A stretch of 64,000 nt of DNA, taken from positions 51,355,001 through 51,419,000 of the forward strand of contig NC_088934.1 of the NCBI RefSeq assembly GCF_038396675.1. The letters run 5' to 3'. The position numbers and the translations under genes were made by a program. The DNA is from Hydra vulgaris (Eukaryota > Cnidaria > Hydrozoa > Anthoathecata > Hydridae). Shown in pieces: positions 10,145-22,051 of this stretch. The notes beneath the pieces were generated by a model. It was not told the DNA's origin and did no database searches. It was given only the letters and a program-made list of their open reading frames with translations. The stretch's first letter is position 1; each line of letters starts with the position of its first letter.

Positions 10145-11715
10145 TCAAACAACGCTAAACACAACGATAGGCATAAGCATATTACTTTGAGGATCTCTAG
10201 TAACAAAGTCGAATTCTTTGATATCCAAGAGCCGCTGAAAGTCTAATCCGTGAGCAAAGGCAATGTAGGTAAGTTCAGAAAAAGTACCGAAACCATCTTT
10301 TTTGATCCTAATTCCAGCGTATACAGATGGTATAAACTTATGTTTAGCAGCGATGACCCAGTCGTGGTCCGGGAGGTTTACCCGGTACTCCAAATGCATC
10401 AACAACGGCGCCTGTTTTTTGGCTGCTGTGATTCCAATTGGCACTCTAGCCTTGTTGTCTTGGCTAATGAAACACACTTCATCTGGCCCTAAAATAGAAC
10501 AAAATTCTTCCACATATTTTATAGCTTAACTGCAAAAGAGTCCGTCAACATGTTTTAAATGAGATTCATTCTGAGGACTGATCTAACTAATCAATCTGAT
10601 CTTACTGATCAATCTAACAGGGACTGTTTTGACGTGCCTTTTGCCTTCTAATGTTCCGTAACTTCTCGGACGTAGAAGAGTATTGATGGCGCTCTTGCTG
10701 ATTGCAAATCCAATTCTGTTCATCTCGGATGTCAATTCGTCAATAGTTTTAATGCTCTAAATAATAAAGAAATATATTTGGTATAATTAACTTTTTTACA
10801 GAAAACGGGATTTATTTTGTAAATTATAATCAAATCAAATCTTAAAATTAGTTGTTAACATTTCAAGGATATTTACAATAGTGCAAGTACTAATTAAGAG
10901 TAAAATTTTAAGAAATACAATATTAACAAACATAGCTAAGGTATCATTACCCGAAGAACCTCTGACCGACGTCTTTTATCAGCGGACAAATAATGAGAGC
11001 AGTATCCATAATCGCCTTCAAAATAAGAGGTTGATCTACCTCTAATGACGGTTGACCAGGTTTCTTTCTAATTTTTAGTTTTTCTTTGACTGCTGGATGC
11101 TCCAAGCAGATTTCCTCCATTCTAGCTTTTTTCAATTCTCTAGTTTTCTTCTGTTGACCTTGATCATACTTTTTTGGCCAGTTCTTTAAATAGATGACCT
11201 GATTTCTTTTTTTTCTTTTTCAAATCATCCTCTTCAGCGTCAGCAATGAATCCACTTCTCTTTCTAGTCTTTAGTTCAGCAACTTTACAATTTATAGCTG
11301 CAATCTCAGAATTGAGTCGATCTTGAGCCACTATTCTTGCATTTTTTTGATGTTTCGTGGTCAACAAACTCAAAGTTAATGCACTTTGTTAATCGTCATT
11401 AACAGATTACTCATTGGTGGGCTCAACAAACTGTGAAGAAATCTTTTCAAATTCAAGTGAAGTATACGTGGGGGCACACTGTTTCGGAGTATTGGCCCAA
11501 AATGATAATTGCTTGCTCTTGAACTTCATCGCCTTTTCATTAAATAAATTGATTAAATACATTACTCTTGATTCAAGATCCTTATGCACCAGTTTCTCTT
11601 CTTTTAATGAATTCCATATACTATGGACTTCTTTCTGGATATTAGCCTTTTTTTTATCGGGATGAGCATTTCTATACGAGACCATCAATAAGTTAAGTAA
11701 TGCGGTTTTATCCAT
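10145..11715 (-). pseudogene. TE-type gene of unnamed family, minus strand
   Basis: Starting at ATG 11713-11715, translation gives a lysine-rich N-terminal part (KKANIQKEVHSIWNSLKEE), a linker with KKKKKKSGHLFKELAKK, RKKPGQPSLEVDQPLILK, then an intron with a donor after CGG at about 10950 and an acceptor near 10758. It continues with SIKTIDELTSEMNRIGF, LEGKRHVKTVPVRLI, EVCFISQDNKARVPIG, RVNLPDHDWVIAAKHKFIPS and VYAGIRIKKDGF. I recognise these blocks as a repetitive protein family of cnidarians and insects, but cannot name the superfamily or its chemistry. Lesions include two TAA codons near 11390-11410, a frameshift near 11160 and a stop near 10590. The 3' end is truncated just after VFSVV at 10145. 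Confidence 0.55.
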
Positions 11716-12370
11716 ATTTTAATATTGATTTATTAGTATTGTTTACATCACAATCAGAATAATGATTTGGCTGATCGTTAGCGCAAGCTTTTCAAAAGAG
11801 TTTTGAATTTTCAATAGACATTGCATCACGTTTTACAATCAACTAGAGAGCAATTAGAGTTTCGTATTTGAAATAACGACAATTTAATTTTAAAAAATGA
11901 CAAACTTATGAATTTACTATTATGAGTTTACTTTGAACCACATTTTATTACCCGCTAGAAAGTGAATAACGATTGTGAATTTTATATACAAAGAGTTAAT
12001 ATTTATAACATAATTTGATTCGCAGTCAAATGGTAGTATATTAATAAAACGATAGTAATTTTTATTTTACGTTAGTAGTTGTTATTTATTTAATGTCTCT
12101 GGGAAACTTATTATATTAATTTATTATATTATATTATAAATAATTTAATAAAATATAATATCAAATTCCCCGCATTTAATATTAATTTCCCCTCAAACAA
12201 AACAACATTTCTATACCATTCAGTAGATATAAATACCGTTAAAATCTGCTCATTAAAACTAAAAAAATAATTTAAATTGACATCATTTTGGCCTCAACAC
12301 CCCCCTCCCAATTGTCAGTTAGTGTCAAACTTTCCAGCATTCCCTCCCCCCCTCCTCCCTATATTTACTG
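11716..12370. other. No gene seen
   Basis: AT-rich. The part from 12290 to 12370 holds two C-rich runs (CACCCCCCTCCC and CCTCCCCCCCTCC) that precede the MITE terminus and probably belong to it. Confidence 0.4.
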
Positions 12371-12394
12371 ACATCATTTATGGATGACCCCTTA
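12371..12394 (+). mobile_element. MITE right terminus
   Basis: CATTTATGGATGACCCC matches the recurring terminus seen at 41-63 and 261-291. LINE-A begins within 30-50 bp, so the MITE abuts the LINE. Confidence 0.45.
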
Positions 12395-12419
12395 GCTCGA
12401 CAACTCATCCTACAAATCT

Positions 12420-13942
12420 GACTAGTTCATTAGAGTAAATAACAATAAAGTTTTTAGTATCTTAAGTATAAACATGAGATCAATGAATAAAAACTTTGAA
12501 GCTTTTAAGCATTTTTTTAAGTCTATAAACTTTCTTTTTGATTTTATATGTATCTCAGAAAATTTAGAAGATACAAAACTGCCTTACTCAGAAAATTTTT
12601 TGTACAATTTATTATCGCATAGAATAATAAGTCAACCACGTGTTGTAAGCATGTGAGGCGGCGTTACAATCTATTTTGTCGACAAGTTTGCATATAAAGC
12701 AAGAAAGACTTTTTGCAAAGCAAACAAAGATATTGAATCTTTGTGTATTAAAACTTTAAATAAAACTGGTAAGCCTTTTTTAATCTCGTTGCTTTACGAC
12801 CGCTATGCGGAAAGTATATTTACTTTCATAATAGCCTTACACCCATTATATCGCGAATGAATATTCAAAACAATCATGTTTTTTTCGCCGGTGATTTAAA
12901 CTTGGATGCAATGTGTTATGAAAAAATTTTAAATACATAAAAATTTTTTTAATTTATTCTATGAATTTAACATTATAACTACCATTTTTAAGTCTACGCA
13001 TATTACAACTACATCGTCCGCAATTGATAATATTTTAAATAATAATTTTTCAGATCATTTTGAATCAGGTATTTTTATTACAGATTTTTCTGATCATTTT
13101 CCAATCTATCATATTGCGCACAGCGTTTCATCTAACAACAACAATAAATAAATATTTGTTACTATAAGAAATCTTTATTTTAAAAGCCTAGATAAACTTA
13201 AAGAGAAGAGAAGAGCTGTACAAAGAGCGATGGGATAATGTCTATTTCTCTGCATACCCCAATAGTGCGTTTAACAATTTTTCAAATACTTTTCAAAATG
13301 TTTATGACAATGTCTGACCAAAATTAACCACTGAAACAAAAAACAAACAACTTGAAAACCCATGGGTGACAGATAATTTGATTAGATCATTAAAAAAAAA
13401 AAAGTCTTTATATAAAATTTCTAAAACCTAAAAAGAAAAATGACAAAAATGCGTACAAAACATATATAAAGTTTTTTCAAAATAACTCGAAACAAACCAA
13501 AATTAAGTACTATTAACTAAATTAAGTACTAACCAGTTAGATAAAAATAAGTTTGATATTAAGAAAACTTGGTCTATTATAAACGAAGTAACTGAAAGAT
13601 AGAAAATCAAAATCTTGTTTACCAAAAAAAGTAATTATTAAACAACAAAACTATAACAAGTAAAAAAAAAATATGTCAAGAATTTAACAAATAATTTTTT
13701 AATGTAGGCGCCTCTCTTGCAACTAACATTGTTCAGTCAACAAAAGTGTTTGACGAATACTTGGGAGAGAAACCCGCGACTAACATATCTAATGAGCAAA
13801 TAAATAAACACGAATTTAACAAAGCACTTTTCGAACTAAAGTGTAATAAGTTATGTGGATATGACAACATTACCAGTAGTGTAACTATGTATGCTTTGGA
13901 TAGTAAAAGTGAACCACTATCTTAATATAGTTGCTACAGTAA
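12420..13942 (+). pseudogene. LINE-A copy 2, 5' part: endonuclease and linker
   Basis: The APE-type endonuclease is readable in pieces: INMRSMNKNFEAFKHFF, FLFDFICISE, GGVTIYFVDKFAYKAR, AGDLNLDAM, and the terminal SDHFPIYHIAH box. The linker KKSLYKIS and KKTWSIINEVTER follow, then the start of RT (NKHEFNKALFELKCNK, CGYDNITSS). Many stops and frameshifts are present. Homology stops at about 13942 in the middle of RT and resumes in register near 18270, so this and 18270-19560 are halves of one copy. Confidence 0.7.
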
Positions 13943-14812
13943 AACGTTAAACGTTTACCGTTTAAAATCGTTTCATTAGTTACAAGGCTTTGAAAGAGCG
14001 AGTCCTCAAAATGCACGCGGTCATTAGTGAAAGATCTCTTAAGCGAATTAAAACTTTTTCCTTTTGGAATTTAATTATTATGAATATTATATTAAGATTT
14101 ATTAGTTTAGAAATATTACATAAAGAATCATATTAAGATAAATAATCATCGTTTAGACCATATTATATTCGAAGTGAGTATAGAAAATAGTTGTATGTAA
14201 CATTTTTATTAGATATAAAGTGGAAAGGATCACTCCTATTAATTTTTTAAATCGTTTACATTTTTTTTGTTTTAGTTTTTCTTTTAGCTTTATTTTTTTT
14301 TAGCACTTTTAAGAAGGAAAATAGGGTATGGATGAGGCCTAATTATTTTTTATGCAACAAAAAAGTTATATTAATGCTATTTCCAAAAAATTGGTTATTA
14401 CTACTTTGAAATTTCTGTGATGCTATTAACTATTTTTGCTCTTGTTTAGAAAATTTAGAAAAATAAATTAAAATTTTGTGCCAACACTGACATGGCATGT
14501 CACATGTTATTTTATGCAAAGGTTAAATTTTGTTATGAGGATTACAGTTCTTATAAAGAAAAAAAAATTAAGGGAAAGAGTATTTTTTGTATATAATTAT
14601 TTTGTTTACTTTGAATCTTTTAAAAATTTCTTGTGTCATTTTAAAATTTTTTGTTTACACATGTTTATTGTTTGCATATATGCTTTTTTAATAAGTATGT
14701 GTATGTGGTAATATGTGCTTTATAGTTGTTTTATCAATGTGTTTTTATAATAATGTAAAGTGTTTTTTTATTGTTTGTGTATGTGTTTATATGTGTTATA
14801 TAACTGCTTTAT

Positions 14813-14875
14813 AAATGTGTTTAAATATTTATATAAGGTATATATTTAACCTTATATACATATTTAAACACATTT
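14813..14875. repeat. Near-perfect hairpin, 27-bp arms
   Basis: Left arm 14813-14839 and right arm 14849-14875 are complementary with one mismatch around a 9-nt loop. No coding sequence is nearby. Confidence 0.85.
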
Positions 14876-16047
14876 ATTGTGTTTATAGTTGGTACATATG
14901 TTTATATTATGTTGTTTCCATGTTTTCAAAGTGCTATGACTTCTTAAATGTGTAGAGCAAGATTTGTCAACCTTGCCAGCCAAGTGTTGTACTTATAACG
15001 GAGGGTTACACGACCGTGTTTAGTGTCAAACTGTTACTGCTTTAGGTCTGGGTGTTTTCAAGCCTTTATTATTAATTATTCTAAAAATACATAATAATGT
15101 ATTTTAATAACATTTTGCTTAATGTTGTTAGTTATGTTCTGTTATACATGAATGTTATGTTACTTAAGTTATGTTATATGCATATTATATTTTAACTTAT
15201 GGTGTGTACTATTGTTGTGTATTGTTGCTGTGATGTTGTTTTTTTGTTATCTTTTAAGTTGATAGACATTTGGATTATCTTCACGTTGATGTCTATTGTT
15301 AAAAATGATAAATAGGTAATTTTATTACTAAAAATTACTGCTTTTAATCATTAACCAAAAGCCAAGACAAATTGTTATGCCATATATACAATTTGTTTTA
15401 TCTCAATTTGATTTTTTGTCTTTAGCGCTGTTTACTTCATGGTTTTGCTATAAATATTTTGGAATCATGATGCTCCAGCATTACTTATTTTGTAAATGCA
15501 AACATGAAATAATAAAATTTTACAACTACTAGTCTGGTAAATCACAACAGCTTTTTTTTTATTTTTTGAATGTAACGTTTTTCTTATTTATTTACTTATT
15601 CGTTACATTTTTTATATTAGATTTACCAGATGATGTATTTATGTGGTATAGGAGAACAAAATATTGAAAAGTTTTTTGAATTTTTTAAAAACGTTTACTA
15701 ATAATTTTTTGAAAAAATAATATTTAAGTTTGCAACAAAGGGTGTGCAACTTTTTTTTTTTTTAATTTTTGTGCGTTAGCAGCGTGTTTATAATTAGAAA
15801 GGCATGTTTTTAATAATTTATTTTAGTTATTATTTGCTAATTTTTTTCAAACATCTCCTATCTGACATATATTTTTTTAAAGTCATAAGATTATTGTATA
15901 ATTTATTTCAAATGACAGATTGTTATATATAAAAATTATTTGTGTGTGCTATTTAGTGCAGAAAAAAAATTATATAGGAAAGATCACAATCTTCAATATT
16001 TGTTTAAGATTTTTTGTTACTACTTTCAATCAAAAGTAAAATTTAAA

Positions 16048-17363
16048 TGAATCATATTAGGCTAGAAGCAGATATTAGTTTAGAAAATAGAAATGTTAAT
16101 AGACAAGTTAGTCGTCGCAAAAATGAAAGAGGTAGACCTAGGGGAGATGAAATTAATAATCAACAAAATGCTTGAAATGCTGCTCGGCAACCAGCAAATA
16201 ATTCTAACCCAAATGAGGACAGCTTGATTAGGCCAGTTGAAAATAATCGTCGCAGAAATGAAGAGATTGACTTAGGCGAGCTGATATTAATAATTGACAA
16301 AATTCTAGAATTGCTTCTAGATACGAAAGAATGCATTGTATGGCAAGAAGTGATACTATTTCAGATAATAATTATTTAGGAGAAATGAATTATATTTGTC
16401 AGCATTAAGGTGCTAAGAAATTTCCTGATGAAACACATTTTTTATGTTGCCATTATGGAAAGGTAGTTTTTGCCGCAACCTTCATCATTTCCACAAGATT
16501 AAGAAGATTAATTAAAAGGAAACTATGCAAATAGAAATACCAATCTGAATTTGTTTAAATGTATATGAAATTATAATGCCTGTCTTTCTTTTGCTTCATT
16601 TAAAGCTAATGTAGTTCAACCCATGAGTTGTGGGCTGCCATGTTTTAGAATATGTGGTCCAGTTTTTCATTGTTTAGGTAATCTTAGGCCAAATCAAGAT
16701 GCTCCGCCGACATATTGTCAACTATACATCTATGATCCACTTGCAGCAGTAAATTTTAGAATGCAACAACTTGGTAATGAACTTTGCTTAAATGATTTAA
16801 TGTTTTGATTGCAAACAATAATTAGTGAAGAAAACCCATTTGCTCTTGCATTTAAAAATATAGCTGAAGTGGAAGATAAAGAAATTCGTCGAGCAGCTCT
16901 AGTTGGTGGCTCAGTGTCAGTTATAAAAATGTCTTTACTTGAAAGACAAGATAGATGCGAGAGGTCATCCTCTTAAAACTATATCAAGTATGTCTGCCAA
17001 CTTAGATCCTATAGTTTATTCAATATTTTTTCCAAGGGGTGATGCTGGTTGGCATAATCAATTGGTTCACAACCCTGAACTTGCTACATTTATTAGAAAT
17101 CATGTTACATTATCTCAGTATTTTATGCTCATTAACTCACTCGTTTATGGCAAAAAACGTTTCAGAAATATGCTGTTGATGCGTATGTTAAAGTTGAAGA
17201 CCAGCGCTTTGCTTTCATCAGAAATAACCAAAACAAACTGAGAAGTGAGCAGTATAATGCCTCACACGAACATGTAAACAACCTTGGAAATGATCATAAT
17301 GTTAGACCAGGGCGTGTTGTAATTTTGCCATCAACTTATGTAGGAAGTGTTAGAATATTTTAA
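16048..17363 (+). pseudogene. Helitron protein N-terminal remnant
   Basis: Typical Helitron_like_N blocks can be read in order: a cysteine pair region near 16400, FRICGPVFHCLGNLRPNQ (16648), YCQLYIYDPLAAVNFRMQQ, ANLDPIVYSIFFPRGDAGW (17000), HNQLVHNPELATFIRNHV, LVYGKKRF, AVDAYVKVEDQRFAFIRNN and RPGRVVILPSTYVGSVR. Helitrons move as rolling-circle elements using a Rep nuclease plus helicase. Here the sequence ends just before the HUH/tyrosine nuclease, and no helicase is present. Several stops and frameshifts occur. No clear 5'-TC or hairpin-CTRR terminus could be assigned. Confidence 0.75.
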
Positions 17364-17647
17364 ATCTGTTGTGATGTCTTTCAAATTAATCTAAAGTTTA
17401 CTAAAAGCCAACATGAAATAAAGTCATTAAACAACACCGACAAGCTGCATCATGACAGCAACTTAAGTATGATAACAGGCTACCGAAAAGCAGGTAAATT
17501 GTTTCCAGTTATTTTTACTGTTACAATTTTTATTTTAGATTTGTCATATGACGCATTAATGCAATATAAAAGATGAAAGTTTACATGTTTTTTTCAATTT
17601 GTTATACACATGTTTGATTTTAAATTAATTTTTTTTTGTTTTAAACG

Positions 17648-17705
17648 TATTTGTACGTATTTGTAACGTATTTGTACGTACTTGTAACGTATTTATAACG
17701 TATTT
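17648..17705. repeat. 10/11-bp short tandem repeat
   Basis: About six units of CGTATTTGTA(A), including ACGTATTTATA variants, in tandem. Confidence 0.75.
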
Positions 17706-18269
17706 ACTTTGTTATTTTTAAAAAATTTATTTAGTTGTGTGCATTTAACGTTTTAAAAACTATTATCTTTTTTAAAGAAAAATATATCGCGTGAATAACA
17801 AATATTAATAACTCCTGTATAATTTACGTTACTTATTATTTAATTATTATTCAATCTTATGAATTAGTTAAAGTTGAAGTTATAAAAATTATAACAAGAA
17901 TTAAGCTTTAGCTTTTTGTCACTTTAAAGCAATATGAAGTGTTTATATTTTGTGTCAGTAACTAAAAAGGTAGTGTGTTGAACTCAGTAATGTCGAGGAA
18001 AATGGCTCTGCCTTACACACTGGCATGACCTATGTCAGTTGTAAATTACTCAAATAATGTTAAATAGTTGGTAAATTATTTTAACTCTTCATGCTTTTTA
18101 TGTTATTTTGACAGATAGTTTAATTTTTTCAATTTAAAGGTGTTTTGTAAAAGAGTATTAGTTTATGTTTCGCAACTTTGAATTGTGGAAAACAGCCACT
18201 ATAAATAAATTACGTAACAGACCGACCATAAACCGTATTACAGGTTGCTTTCTGCTAGTTTTATTTAAA

Positions 18270-19560
18270 AGCATTTTCATTTGAGAATAGTATATTTCCT
18301 GATAAACTAAAATCATCCAAAATTTAACCAGTTTTTAAAAATTGTGATTGTTCTTCAGTTTGCAACTACCATCCTATATCACTACTCACTGTCATTTTGT
18401 AAATATTCGAAAGGGTAATTTTTAATAGAATTTATGATTTCATGACATTAAATACGCTTTTATACAAAAATCAATTCGGATTTTATATATACTGCTCTAC
18501 TTAACAGGAATTTATTGAACTTTCCAATAAAGTATCTATTTCCTTTGATAGAGAAAAACAAGTAATAAGAGTATTTATCGATCACTCTAAGGCATTCGAT
18601 ACTGTTGATCACGGAATTTTAATTTCAAAGTTAAAACATAACGGCATTAAAAGCCTTATATATGAGTGGGTTAAAAGTTATCTTTATAATAGATAACAGC
18701 TTGCTGTCCTCGAGGAGTCAGAAGATCTTGATATTGCTTCTTGTAAAATATCGTTAATTATGTCTGCGGACGATGCAAATTTATTCTACAACAATTCTAA
18801 TGTTAAAATATTGTTCGAAACAATGAACACTGAACTAAAAAGCTTTAACCAATGGTTTATAGCTAATAAGTTATCATTAAATTAAGAAAAACAAGTTTTA
18901 CTCTCTTCCATAAAATCAGATAATTAACTAATCTTCCGTAAAAGTTGCTAAAATTGACAATCAACAAAAACGAAATAAATCGAGTAAATCATACAACGTT
19001 TTTGGGATTAATATTTGACGAGAATCATGGAAAAAACATATTAGTCTCATTGAAACAATAAAAAATTTTGCTTCAAGTGTATTATATAAATCTAGGGGTT
19101 TTCTTGATTATAAATCACGCAAAATGCTTTCCTTTATTCTTGTTCATTGCCATTTCTCTTACGCCAATAATAATTGAGCTAACACACACCAAACTAATTT
19201 AAGAAGGTTAAAGAGCATACAAAGACACGCATGTAAAGCAATTAACTTTTTAAAAAGATTATCAAACCCTTCTCTGTCATGAAACAGATGTATATCCAAA
19301 TAAATCAAAGCCTAATTTGATTCAAATATCAGTATTTATTTATAAATATAAGAATAACTTGCGTCAAAAACTACTTTCTGATATTTTTCCATCGGCATTT
19401 TCACCAAAGTATTGTATTTTTGTAAAATGCAAACCATAACTATCACTTGAGCAGAATAAAATCACAAGTGTCAAAATTCTCAATTATTAGCCAAGGCCCG
19501 TCATTATGGAATCAATTGTAAAACAACAATAAAAATTTGAAAAGTATTTTCTTTTTTAAT
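18270..19560 (+). pseudogene. LINE-A copy 2, 3' part: reverse transcriptase
   Basis: RT continues from the break at 13942: FSFENSIFPDKLKSSK, CNYHPISLLTVI, FIDHSKAFDTVDHGIL, the catalytic box as MSADDANLFYNN (YADD with Tyr replaced), TELKSFNQWFIANKLSL, and the tail with ITCVKNYFLIFFHRHF. Single stops and small indels are frequent. A poly-pyrimidine/AT 3' end follows, and a TG/TA-rich microsatellite lies at 19610-19658. Confidence 0.75.
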
Positions 19561-19888
19561 CGGTAAGTGAAAGAGCTGAATAAATATCTCTAGTTTCTGA
19601 CATAATTGTACGTACGTATATGTGTGTATATGTATATATGTGTATGTATGCATATATGAGTTTTTAACGAATATTCTCAACATAGTATATTTCAGAAAAA
19701 ATATTTTATTATAAACTAACTAAAGCGATAGGAGCTTTAAACGATTCAAAAGTGCGATATTCAATTAGTGTTAAAAATTGATTGAAAACTATTAACTTTG
19801 AGGACAAAATCCAAAATATTTTCTTTGAATAGGCAAAAAAATTAAGTTATTATTATATTTATTAACAAATTTCTGATCGAATATCCTT
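19561..19888. other. No gene seen
   Basis: AT-rich with a short ATGTGTGTATATG-type microsatellite at 19610-19658. Confidence 0.5.
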
Positions 19889-20586
19889 AGGGTCATCAAT
19901 AAAGTACGTCACGCTAAATTTAACTTTAAAATAGATGTATAGAGATCAAAATTAGAAGATCATTATCTCACTTTCTCAAAGATATTGAATTTAAAGTGCT
20001 GTATTACTTTAGAAATCTCTGTGCAAGAAAACCTAGATAATCTACTTCTATTTAAAAGTGTAGCGTTTATGTACCTTATAGATGAGCTGTAATTGTATGT
20101 AGTACGTTGTTTCAAACAAGTGTGGAAAAGTGATGCCATTATCATTATGTATAAATAGCTTTTTTATATTTCATATTTATAAATCATTATCCTTATGAAT
20201 AAATTGCTTTATTTTTATTATTATCTATAAATAGCTTTCAGTAAAAAATTAACTTTAAGGTAAAGAAGGTGTTTTTAAGCAATTTTTAATTTTACAAATC
20301 TAAAAATCTTAGTATAGTATTTTCGGATTAAAAAATATGGGGTAGTACATAAATTACTCAATGCTTTTAAATCAATTTAAACTCAAATATAATTAAAAAA
20401 AAAACTCAAATATATATTTAAAAAAAGAAGAAAAAGATATTAAGCCCTTTAATGCGGCGATTTTTATTAAACTTAATGTGCTAATTAAATTTTTTATTTA
20501 AATTAAGGCTTTGCGAGAGAAAACTTTGAACCATTTTTAAATTTGTTTATTGTGAAAGTTTGCGTTACGTAATTTATGGACGATCT
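19889..20586. mobile_element. Probable MITE
   Basis: The left end AGGGTCATCAATAAAGTACG (19889) and right end TAATTTATGGACGATCT (to 20586) form an imperfect inverted pair of the terminus family seen elsewhere. The interior, including a minus-strand 60-codon ORF at 19963-20145, is AT-rich and not recognisable. Confidence 0.4.
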
Positions 20587-20658
20587 CTTTAACGTAAATA
20601 AAATTTATTGCTTAGGTAATTACTAATTACCAAAGCATTAAAATTTAATTGCGTAAAA

Positions 20659-20689
20659 GTGATCGTCCATAAATTACATAACGCAAATT
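20659..20689. mobile_element. MITE left terminus
   Basis: GTGATCGTCCATAAATTACA opens a copy facing right, in head-to-head position with the element ending at 20586. Its own right end may be at 20961, with the element at 20753 nested inside. Confidence 0.4.
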
Positions 20690-20752
20690 TTTTAACAACA
20701 AAAGCAAAATCTTTAATTAAAATAAAACTTATCGTTTGAAATTGTTTAAATT

Positions 20753-20961
20753 AGGGATTGTCCATAAATTATATAACGCGAAATTAAACTTAAAGACAAA
20801 AGACAAAAGATCAAACTTTTTCCCTCGTAGTGTCATTAATTAAATTAAGTATATAAACAACCTTCAAAAAGCCGCAAAATTTACCGCGCCATATAGCAAA
20901 TAGATTTCCAACTTATATTTTTAAAATAAGTTATGGGTTGCTTAGTTTTATGGACGATCCC
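20753..20961. mobile_element. Small MITE, both termini
   Basis: AGGGATTGTCCATAA at the left and TTATGGACGATCCCT at the right are inverted copies with one mismatch, giving a 209-bp element without coding capacity. The target duplication is unclear. Confidence 0.5.
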
Positions 20962-21203
20962 TCATTTAAATAAAACTTTAATTTTCATAAGAATTTTTGT
21001 TTTTGTTGATAAAAAAACTTTTTTTAAATAATTTCTTCTGAATAATATGATTACAATAAAAATTTTTTTTCAAGCTAATTTGTTTAGAACGATATAATTA
21101 TAATAAAAAACTTTCTTCAACTAATTTGTTCAGAACGAGATGATTAAAATGAAAAGCAAAATGCTGGTTTTTAGCTCAATGTTCCAAAACGAATTACTGT
21201 TTG

Positions 21204-21763
21204 CAGGCGCGGATGCAGCATTTTTTGATGTTTAAGATATCTAACTCCCAGACATAAAGCAAACTCCAAAAATTTATATGTATATATTTATATCAAATAA
21301 GGATGTTTTACAAAAAGTTGTAATGAATGGAGCCTGGGAACAAAAAAGCCCTAAAACTTTAGCTACACCTGCCCCAAACGTAAGAGCAACAAATCGATAC
21401 AACATTTTTAGTGCTATTCTCAACGAAATTTATATTCATCGATATATTTAAATTTTTATAGTATAATATTTTAGCGTTCTAATCTTATAACTGTTTAACG
21501 CTAAGAGATTGAACTTTTAAATTTATCGATGAATACAAACTTGGTTGAGAATAGTAGAAAAATGTTTTATCAATTTGTTGCTCTCACGTTTGCAGCAGAT
21601 ATTGCAAAAATTTTAGAGCTTTTTTGTTCCCAGGCACCATTCGTTACAGTTTCTTGCAAAACATCCTTATTTGGTAGAAGTATGAGCATATAATTTTATG
21701 AAGTTTGCTCCATATCTTAAAGTAAGGTACCTCAAACATCAAAAAATGCATCATCCACGCCTG
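21204..21763. mobile_element. Foldback hAT-like MITE, about 260-bp arms
   Basis: The ends read CAGGCGCGGATGCAGCATTT and, on the other strand, CAGGCGTGGATGATGCATTT. The arms stay complementary far inward: AATAAGGATGTTTT, GCCTGGGAACAAAAAAG and TATTCATCGATAAATTT occur in both. Only a short centre (about 21470-21500) is unpaired. CAGGSGCGGAT-type starts are typical of hAT ends. The flanking octamers (ACTGTTTG and GTATGTTT) are not an exact 8-bp duplication. One arm resembles 9420-9560. Confidence 0.65.
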
Positions 21764-21835
21764 GTATGTTTCAATTTCAGACAATCGCTTATATAATTAA
21801 ACGCAAAAGCACATTAGAAACTAAGTATCGAAAAA

Positions 21836-22051
21836 ATGCAGGCACAAGAGAAAATGCAAAGGAATCAGGAGAAAAATGATATAAGAAATGTAGATAGAAA
21901 GAAAAAAGAAGTAGAAAAGAAAATAGAAAAAAAGTTAAGACAAAGAAGAACTAGAAGACAAAGATTTGAAGTTCCATTTCACACAGACAGCGACAACCTG
22001 CCAGACAGAAAACATTTTTATTCCTCTTATAAAGTCCAGGAAAGATTCTAG
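21836..22051 (+). CDS. Charged short ORF, doubtful
   Basis: A 71-codon ORF dominated by Lys, Arg, Glu and Gln (KKKEVEKKIEKKLRQRRTRR). No family is recognised. It runs into the 3' end of the antisense LINE-D, so it may be chance. Confidence 0.15.
   Translation: MQAQEKMQRNQEKNDIRNVDRKKKEVEKKIEKKLRQRRTRRQRFEVPFHTDSDNLPDRKHFYSSYKVQERF

Larger units (their letters stand above)
13943..18269. mobile_element. 4.3-kb insertion splitting LINE-A
   Basis: The block sits exactly where LINE-A homology breaks. The hexamer GTTGCT occurs at the left junction (near 13934) and again at 18244. A weak inverted similarity links CAGTAAAACG at the left to CGTATTACAG at the right, so a terminal-repeat element with an imperfect target duplication is possible. 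It includes the Helitron remnant 16048-17363. Of the rest, 13943-16047 and 17706-18269 are AT-rich without recognisable genes. The exact ends are uncertain by tens of bases. Confidence 0.45.

Noticed and set aside
18244-18260. CTAG at 18254-18257 as a Helitron 3' end
   Set aside because: No hairpin lies immediately upstream, no TC start is found at the left junction, and LINE-A does not rejoin cleanly at that point.
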